Source: CAVTZP01 sp963739245 (lineage in GTDB: Bacteria > Chloroflexota > Dehalococcoidia > Dehalococcoidales > BS750m-G39). Taken from it: a DNA stretch of 64,000 nucleotides. The stretch spans positions 1 to 64,000 of the forward strand of contig CAVTZP010000009.1 in NCBI GenBank assembly GCA_963739245.1. The letters run 5' to 3'. Below are positions 58,462-64,000 of the stretch, piece by piece; the first letter of the stretch is position 1; each line of letters opens with the position of its first letter. The notes under the pieces are model-generated. The model was not told the DNA's origin and ran no database searches. It saw only the letters and a list, made by a program, of their open reading frames with translations. Both the position numbers and the translations under genes were made by a program.

Positions 58462-60331
58462 AACCAAAACCAGAAAGAGCATGACCGCTTGCACCGTTGA
58501 ATTTGAGCCGGTGGGGCGGAGAGGAAAGTGTCAAAAGAATGAGTCTCTTCTAGCTTGTGCCCGCCGGCTCGGTGTGGGTATCAGTAGCATATGCGGGGGC
58601 AAGGGAACATGCCACACCTGCGTGGTGCAAGTTGTAAGTGGAACAGTTTCAAAACCAACGTCTAACGAACTGGCAGCTTTTTCGCCTCAAGAACTGAAGG
58701 GCGGCTGGCGGCTCGCCTGTCAGGCTTTTCCTACCAGTGACTGCAAATTAATGGTACCACCTGAATCGATGACCACCCCACAGCGGGTTCAGGTGGAGGG
58801 ACTGGAGATAAAAGCCCACCCTGAGCCATCGGTTCAAGTCTACCGTTTGCAACTAGCCCCTCCATCCCTGTCGGCACCGAAGGCAGATGCTGACCGCTTG
58901 CTGGAGGCGCTAAACCAGCAACACCAGTTACACTGCCGCCGGGTTGATATCAACGCCCTGCGTGTCCTTTCTGACCAGCTGCGGTCGTGGAACTGGGAGT
59001 GCCAGACTATAGTCCGCAATGACGAGGTGATAGCCCTTGTTCCCCTGACAAGCCACCACTTGGGGTTAGCCATAGACCTGGGCACCACCAAGATTGCTGG
59101 TTATCTGGTTAATCTCAGCGACGGCCGGACTTTAGCCGCCAAAGGGATTATGAATCCCCAGATCAGCTACGGGGAGGACATCATCAGCCGTATTACTAAT
59201 GCCATACACTCGCCGGATGCGGGTGTGCAGCTACAGAAGCTAGCGGCTGAAGCCATCAACCAGCTGAGCACTGACCTGTGTGCTGAGGCTAGCGTCAAGA
59301 CCGAGGAAATTATTGAGGCAGTAGTCGTCGGCAATACCGCCATGCATCACCTATTTCTCGGTTTACCGGTAAGGCAACTCGCGCTCTCCCCCTTTGTCCC
59401 CGCCGTCAGCCAGGCTCTGGATGTTAAGGCCGGTGACCTGGGCTTACGTATTGCTCCAGGGGCTTATGTACACCTGCTGCCTAACATCGCCGGTTTCGTT
59501 GGTGCCGACCACGTCGCGATGTTGCTGGCAACCGAGGCCTTGCGGGCTAAAGGACCAATAGTGGCTCTGGACATCGGGACTAATACCGAGGTTTCCCTAG
59601 TAAATAATGGGAAGGTCATAGCCACCTCCTGCGCCTCCGGTCCTGCCTTCGAAGGTGGTCACATCAAGTATGGTATGCGGGCGGCCACCGGAGCCATCGA
59701 ACGCTTACGAATAGCCGGTGACAGCATCCAGTACCAGACTATTGACCAGGCACCACCCGTTGGTATTTGCGGGTCGGGCATACTTGATGCCCTGTCCCAG
59801 CTTTATCTGGCTAAAGTCATTGATGAAGGCGGCAGGATAACTAAGAGCCACCCCCGTGTTCGCACCTACAAGGGGCAACACGAGTTTGTGTTAGTTAGCA
59901 AGGAGGAACGAGGCGGGCAGCCCGCCATCACTATAACTCAGCACGATGTAAGAGAATTACAACTAGCCAAGGCAGCCATTCGCACCGGTATCCAGGTACT
60001 TCTGGAAACAAACGGCGGCTCTGAAGACGAAATTAAGCAGGTGATTATTGCCGGAGCCTTTGGCACCTACATCGACATGGCCAGTGCCGTGGCAATTGGT
60101 ATGTTGCCACCACTGCCCCTAAACCGCTTCCGGCAGGTAGGAAACGCTGCCGGCATGGGAGCCAAGCTGGCTCTGATTTCCCTTAGCCAGCGCTCTGAAG
60201 CCCAGGCTGTTGCCTCAAGAATCAAATATATTGAACTGGCCAGCGCGCCTAACTTTAACCAGACCTTCATGCAGGCGAGTTACTTAGGGCGATATAAAAT
60301 TATAGGAGGTAAGAGGGAGGTAATTGATTGA
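58445..60331 (+). CDS. RACo-type reductive activator of corrinoid proteins
   Basis: The 628-residue protein has an N-terminal 2Fe-2S ferredoxin domain (Cys50, 56, 59, 92 in ICGGKGTCHTC and RLACQAF). A linker and a long ASKHA ATPase domain (DUF4445) from about residue 200 follow: LAIDLGTTKIAGYLVNL, VVALDIGTNTEVSLV-type (IVALDIGTNTEVSLVNN), and IAGAFGTYIDMASAVAIGML. RACo proteins use ATP to return oxidised Co(II) corrinoid to the active Co(I) state. It overlaps the previous gene by 17 bp and the next by 1 bp. Confidence 0.93.
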   Translation: MEKQNKTKTRKSMTACTVEFEPVGRRGKCQKNESLLACARRLGVGISSICGGKGTCHTCVVQVVSGTVSKPTSNELAAFSPQELKGGWRLACQAFPTSDCKLMVPPESMTTPQRVQVEGLEIKAHPEPSVQVYRLQLAPPSLSAPKADADRLLEALNQQHQLHCRRVDINALRVLSDQLRSWNWECQTIVRNDEVIALVPLTSHHLGLAIDLGTTKIAGYLVNLSDGRTLAAKGIMNPQISYGEDIISRITNAIHSPDAGVQLQKLAAEAINQLSTDLCAEASVKTEEIIEAVVVGNTAMHHLFLGLPVRQLALSPFVPAVSQALDVKAGDLGLRIAPGAYVHLLPNIAGFVGADHVAMLLATEALRAKGPIVALDIGTNTEVSLVNNGKVIATSCASGPAFEGGHIKYGMRAATGAIERLRIAGDSIQYQTIDQAPPVGICGSGILDALSQLYLAKVIDEGGRITKSHPRVRTYKGQHEFVLVSKEERGGQPAITITQHDVRELQLAKAAIRTGIQVLLETNGGSEDEIKQVIIAGAFGTYIDMASAVAIGMLPPLPLNRFRQVGNAAGMGAKLALISLSQRSEAQAVASRIKYIELASAPNFNQTFMQASYLGRYKIIGGKREVID

Positions 60332-61191
60332 TGGAGACCCGAGTGTCAAGCCCCACCAAAGAAGTAATCATTGGTGATGGCCAGCCCACAGTGCTTATCG
60401 GCGAGCGTATCAATCCCGCCGGTAAGAAAAAACTTCAAGAGGCTCTGAGGACAGGCAACCTGGAGATTGTCCGTAAGGAAGCCCTGGCTCAAGCTGAGGC
60501 TGGGGCGGACATCCTTGATGTCAACGTGGGTACATTCGGTGTCGATGAGGTAATCCTGCTCCCCCAGGCAGTGCAGGCAGTGATCGACACCGTAGATATA
60601 CCTCTATGCCTTGACAGTGCTAACCCTGAGGCTTTGGAAGCAGCCCTCAAAATCTACAAGGGTAAGCCGCTCATTAACTCGGTTAGTGGCGAAGAGCACT
60701 CCCTGGCCAAGGTTCTACCTCTGGTTAAGGAGTATGGAGCCGCCGTCGTTGGTCTGCTACAAGACGACGAGGGTATCCCCAAGAATGCCGAGCGGAGGGT
60801 AAGCATTGCCAGAAAGATAGTGGAACGGGCTGAGGCAACTGGTATCCCCCGCCAGGACATTGTCATTGATTGCCTGGCCTTCGCCGTGGGAGCTGATACC
60901 AGCTCTGGGCCAGCAGTCATAGAAGCCATTCGGAGGATTAAAGCCGAACTGGGAGTGAACATGACACTGGGAGCCAGCAATGTCTCTTTTGGCTTGCCTG
61001 ATCGCGACTTACTGAATAATGCCTTCGTAGTTATAGCTATTGCCGCCGGTGCCACCTGTCTCATTGTGGACGCCGCCAAGATACGACCCATTGTTCTAGC
61101 TGCCGACCTTGTGCTGGCTAAAGATAATCGCGCCCGGCGTTACATCGAAGCTTACCGACAGCGCCAGAGACTACAGAAATCGGAAGAATGA
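60331..61191 (+). CDS. Methyltetrahydrofolate:corrinoid methyltransferase, AcsE/MTII type
   Basis: The 286-residue pterin-binding protein starts at ATG 60331, overlapping the RACo stop by one base. VLIGERINPAGKKKLQEALR, ADILDVNVGTFG, CLDSANPEALEAALKIY, LINSVSGEE and LGASNVSFGLPDRDLLNN match the methyl-THF:corrinoid methyltransferase family in order. It moves the methyl group between the corrinoid protein and tetrahydrofolate. With the other four genes it completes a demethylation module feeding the folate branch of the Wood-Ljungdahl route. Confidence 0.93.
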   Translation: METRVSSPTKEVIIGDGQPTVLIGERINPAGKKKLQEALRTGNLEIVRKEALAQAEAGADILDVNVGTFGVDEVILLPQAVQAVIDTVDIPLCLDSANPEALEAALKIYKGKPLINSVSGEEHSLAKVLPLVKEYGAAVVGLLQDDEGIPKNAERRVSIARKIVERAEATGIPRQDIVIDCLAFAVGADTSSGPAVIEAIRRIKAELGVNMTLGASNVSFGLPDRDLLNNAFVVIAIAAGATCLIVDAAKIRPIVLAADLVLAKDNRARRYIEAYRQRQRLQKSEE

Positions 61192-61205
61192 GGAGGTAAT
61201 GGGCT

Positions 61206-62792
61206 ATGTCAAAACGCCTTTTACTAAAGGAACTATCGCGGTATAAGATTGGCACATGGGCGGATATAATCTATAGAAATGCGCTCCTGTATCCCAACCA
61301 GGAAGCATTCGTCTATGGAAAGACAAGGATAACCTTCTCCGAGTTTAATACTAGAGTAAACAAGCTGATACATGCCTTACATGATATGGGTGTGAAAAAG
61401 GGGGACGTGCTTGGCATTCTATCCTGGAGCTGTCTAGGGTTTGTCGAGGTATACGGGGCATCGATGAAGGGGGGATTCATTGCCTCACCTTTTAATCCCA
61501 GGTTACAAGCCAAAGAGCTGGAATATATTATTAACTATTCGGAAGCCAACACCATTTTTGTCGGGCCTGAGTTAGTGGAAGTGGCCAATGCCCTAAGGCC
61601 ACGCCTCTCTAAGGTTAAGAATTTTATCTCTCTGGAGAGTCCCGCCCCGGAGATGATAGCCCATGATGACTTATTTGCATCACATTCCGGAGAAGAGCCT
61701 GATGTTCAGGTAGATGAGGACGACCCCATCTGCATAATTTATACCAGCGGCACTACTGGTGTGCCCCGTGGTGCCCTATATACTCAACGGCGCTTCATGG
61801 AAGACACTAAGACTCTAGTTATAGATATGGGACTGCAACCCGGAGACAAGCGGGTTCAGATAACACCCCTCTTCCACATTGCCGGGAATACTCATTTCCG
61901 CTCTTCCCTATACACTGCGGGATGCAATATTATCCTAAAATTCTTTGACGCCGCAGCTGCGCTAAAAATTATCCAGGATGAGCGGGCTACCCATATGGAC
62001 TTTGTACCCACCCACCTCGTAGCAATGCTTAACCTGCCTGACCTCAAGAAGTATGATATCAGCTCGATAAAGTTCCTGTGGTATGGCGCCTCACCCATGC
62101 CTTTAGAGGTATTAAAGAAAGGGATGAAGGTTTTCGGCCCTATCATCGCCCAAGGGTACGGGCAGAGCGAAAGTGGGCCGGCTATCTCTCACCTGTCAAA
62201 AGAAGACCACAATGTTCTAGATAGACCTGAGGAAGAACAGAAGAAACTCATGTCGGCGGGCAGGCCAGATATCGGGGTGCAGGTCAGAATTGTGGATGAT
62301 GACGGTAACGATGTCTTGCCTGGTGTAGTAGGCGAGATAACAGTACGGAGCAAGCAAATCATGGTTGAATATTGGCATAAGCCAGAGGAAACACGGGCTA
62401 ACGTTGTTAACGGCTGGCTCTATACCGGGGATATGGGCTATTATGATGATGAGGGCTATATCTACATTGTAGACCGGAAAAAGGACATGATTATTTCCGG
62501 CGGGGAGAACATCTATCCCAGGGAAGTAGAGGAGATTCTCTACCGGCATCCCGCGGTTATGGAGGCGACGGTAATTGGCATCCCTGACCCATACTGGGTG
62601 GAAAGGGTTCACGCCATAGTGGTGACAAAGAAGGGCGCAAGCACTACCGCCGAGGAGATTATTGCCTTCTGCAAAAAGCATATAGCCGGCTATAAGACAC
62701 CAAAGTCCGTGGAGTTCGTTGACTCCCTGCCCAAGAACCCTGCCGGAAAGATTTTGAAGCGTGAGATTCGTGAAAAGTACTGGAAAAAATAA
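61206..62792 (+). CDS. AMP-dependent acyl-CoA synthetase
   Basis: The 528-residue adenylate-forming ligase has IIYTSGTTGVPRGALYTQRR (ATP site), YGQSESGPAISHL, WLYTGDMGYYDDEGYIYIVD and the C-terminal catalytic Lys in PKNPAGKILKREI. It makes CoA thioesters from a medium-chain, long-chain or aromatic acid; the substrate is not set by sequence. It begins 14 bp after the methyl-THF methyltransferase with a GGAGG, so it is part of that transcript. It could activate the acid left after demethylation of a methoxylated aromatic. Confidence 0.9.
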   Translation: MSKRLLLKELSRYKIGTWADIIYRNALLYPNQEAFVYGKTRITFSEFNTRVNKLIHALHDMGVKKGDVLGILSWSCLGFVEVYGASMKGGFIASPFNPRLQAKELEYIINYSEANTIFVGPELVEVANALRPRLSKVKNFISLESPAPEMIAHDDLFASHSGEEPDVQVDEDDPICIIYTSGTTGVPRGALYTQRRFMEDTKTLVIDMGLQPGDKRVQITPLFHIAGNTHFRSSLYTAGCNIILKFFDAAAALKIIQDERATHMDFVPTHLVAMLNLPDLKKYDISSIKFLWYGASPMPLEVLKKGMKVFGPIIAQGYGQSESGPAISHLSKEDHNVLDRPEEEQKKLMSAGRPDIGVQVRIVDDDGNDVLPGVVGEITVRSKQIMVEYWHKPEETRANVVNGWLYTGDMGYYDDEGYIYIVDRKKDMIISGGENIYPREVEEILYRHPAVMEATVIGIPDPYWVERVHAIVVTKKGASTTAEEIIAFCKKHIAGYKTPKSVEFVDSLPKNPAGKILKREIREKYWKK

Positions 62793-62811
62793 CCAAACAA
62801 ACGCTACCCTA

Positions 62812-62840
62812 TTGACAAAGTTTGAGCGGTTATGTATACT
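62812..62840 (+). promoter_or_regulatory. Sigma-70-type promoter of the second importer lipoprotein
   Basis: TTGACA (62812-62817) and TATACT (62835-62840), spacing 17 bp, with flanks much like the promoter at 3973. It gives a leader of about 185 nt before GTG 63031. Confidence 0.8.
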
Positions 62841-62957
62841 CTCACGAGAACAAGGAGTCACCAGATGCCTTGGATAATATATTGCTGGCAAGAAAGGTTT
62901 TCGGCAGCACAAAACATATCCTACAAGTTAACTAAGCTAGCAATTCTATATTATAAG

Positions 62958-63001
62958 GAAGAGGAGGGGTGAGTTATGTAAAGATAATTGTCTTCCCGTA
63001 A
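62958..63001 (+). promoter_or_regulatory. Second copy of the conserved importer leader
   Basis: 36 of 40 bases match 4044-4083. The leader ORF here uses GTG 62969, reads VSYVKIIVFP and stops at TAA 62999-63001. The start-stop pair ATG-TAA at 62976-62981 is also kept, with GGAGG well spaced before it. Confidence 0.5.
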
Positions 63002-63030
63002 GGAGGTAAAATCCTAAGAAGGAGGAACAA

Positions 63031-64000
63031 GTGAACAAAAAGGTATTGTTTGGTTTAATAGCATTAGTACTAGTAGTACTAGTAGTATTGCCTTTGTGCT
63101 CTGCTTGTGCCCCAAAGGTGCCAGCCAAAGATAAAATCGTTATTGGCATGGCAAGACCTCTCTCCGGCGGTCTGGCTATTATTGGAGACTCGGGATTCAA
63201 ACCAATCTATGAGACATTTGTTCCCGAGGTCAATGCCGCGGGCGGGGTATTTATCGCGGAGCTTGGCAAGAAACTGCCCCTAGAGACACTCATATATGAT
63301 GATAAGAGTGACGTGGGCACGATGACGAGGCTGACGGAAAAGCTGATTCTAGAGGACAAGGTTGACTTCCTGTGGCCCGCCTGTGGTACCTCTTTTATCT
63401 TTGGTCAAGCCCCTATAGCCAATAAGTATAACTATCTACTATTGACCGCCGAGGGTGGTGCCACAACTATCAAGGACTCACTTTATAGCCTACCCTACAC
63501 GTTCGTCAGCTTGAGTTTTTCCGACTGGTACCAGCTGCCGGTTTGGGCTGACATGCTTGCCGCAGCCGGCGCGAAGACGGCATATGTAACCTACATTGCC
63601 GACCTCCATGGCATAGAGTACTCCGGCGTAGCGGGTGCAGAATTCGCCAGGGTGGGAATTAAAATCCTTGGCAACGTGAGCCTTCCACCCACCCTTAAGG
63701 ACTTCGCGCCCGTAATACTGGATGCTTCGGCGTCTGGTGCCGATGTCTTTTGCTGTTTTGCCTATCCCGACCAGGTCATGCCGGTTACCGGGACGGCAAT
63801 AGGGCTTGGCTATAACCCCAAGGCCATGATAATGGGCCCTGGAGGCAACTTCGGGTTCTATCACACAACGTTTGGCCCGGCGACAGAGGGAGTATGTGCT
63901 TTTTCTACCTGGAACCGGAAACAATCCGCCGGAATGAATGCATTAGCTGATAAAATCTACACCGGCAAGCCCGAAGAAGCCCAGGACTGGTGGGGACATA
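63031..64000 (+). CDS. ABC transporter substrate-binding lipoprotein (LivK type), partial
   Basis: GTG 63031 follows GGAGG. The gene runs off the right edge after 323 codons. It has a lipoprotein signal with Cys26 (LPLCSACAP) and a type I periplasmic-binding fold (KIVIGMARPLSGGLAIIGDS, DKVDFLWPACGTSFIF). It is a paralogue of the protein at 4147: signal peptides align residue for residue and the leaders are alike. Permease genes presumably follow outside the window. The ligand is unknown. Confidence 0.9.
   Translation, partial: MNKKVLFGLIALVLVVLVVLPLCSACAPKVPAKDKIVIGMARPLSGGLAIIGDSGFKPIYETFVPEVNAAGGVFIAELGKKLPLETLIYDDKSDVGTMTRLTEKLILEDKVDFLWPACGTSFIFGQAPIANKYNYLLLTAEGGATTIKDSLYSLPYTFVSLSFSDWYQLPVWADMLAAAGAKTAYVTYIADLHGIEYSGVAGAEFARVGIKILGNVSLPPTLKDFAPVILDASASGADVFCCFAYPDQVMPVTGTAIGLGYNPKAMIMGPGGNFGFYHTTFGPATEGVCAFSTWNRKQSAGMNALADKIYTGKPEEAQDWWGH

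Noticed and set aside
1..64000. CRISPR array, transposon, prophage or toxin-antitoxin island
   Set aside because: No regular spaced repeats, transposase motifs, integrase or phage genes were seen on either strand.

Overview
The window looks like a chromosomal segment of an anaerobic bacterium. Gene content fits an uncultured Chloroflexota of the Dehalococcoidia type: an early-cobalt (anaerobic) cobalamin pathway, corrinoid methyltransferases, a molybdenum aldehyde oxidoreductase, many CoA-ester enzymes and rubrerythrin. The taxonomic call is inference from content. No phage, insertion sequence or CRISPR array was seen.

Layout. 1-3.8 kb (minus): two carboxyltransferase paralogues, methylmalonyl-CoA epimerase and a UPF0261 protein. 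4-13.4 kb (plus): a branched-chain-amino-acid-type ABC importer (lipoprotein plus two permeases, no ATPases), a split PEP-synthase-like dikinase flanking a RutB-like amidohydrolase, an acyl-CoA dehydrogenase homologue and two frameshifted small genes. 13.5-18 kb: a Mop-type aldehyde oxidoreductase, rhomboid, phosphodiesterase, macrodomain protein and tRNA-Lys. 18.2-21.3 kb (minus): ftsA-ftsZ with three small genes. 21.4-28.6 kb: a repeat-rich intergene, a DUF5343 gene, folC, and a minus-strand run led by a lysine 2,3-aminomutase-like gene with two ATP-grasp ligases and acetyltransferases. 28.7-37.4 kb: HtpX protease, copper ATPase with a YHS mini-protein, rubrerythrin, RidA, a cyclic-nucleotide-binding protein, acetyl-CoA synthetase and a MocA-like nucleotidyltransferase. 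37.4-39.3 kb: a NiCo riboswitch controlling a cation-efflux gene, then a winged-helix regulator. 39.4-55.3 kb: one tight tetrapyrrole operon holding most of the anaerobic corrin-ring pathway and the haem-precursor genes from glutamyl-tRNA. 55.4-62.8 kb: a corrinoid-dependent methyl-transfer operon (corrinoid protein, UroD-like methyltransferase, MetH-activation-like protein, RACo-type activator, methyl-THF methyltransferase) and an acyl-CoA ligase. 62.8 kb to the end: a second ABC lipoprotein with nearly the same promoter and leader as the first.

How it fits together. The operon at 39-55 kb makes the corrinoid that the operon at 55-61 kb needs. The NiCo-controlled exporter next to it would hold cobalt in check. 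The MocA-like protein may supply the cytosine-dinucleotide cofactor used by Mop-type enzymes. Importers, CoA ligases, the dikinase and the aldehyde oxidoreductase suggest use of small organic or aromatic acids, but no substrate can be read from the sequence.

Caution: several genes carry single-base frameshifts (about 10.01, 11.04, 11.15, 13.03, 55.03 and 56.69 kb, perhaps 45.04 kb). They include hemL, which the adjoining operon needs, so assembly indels are a likely explanation. All calls rest on reading the sequence; no database search was run.
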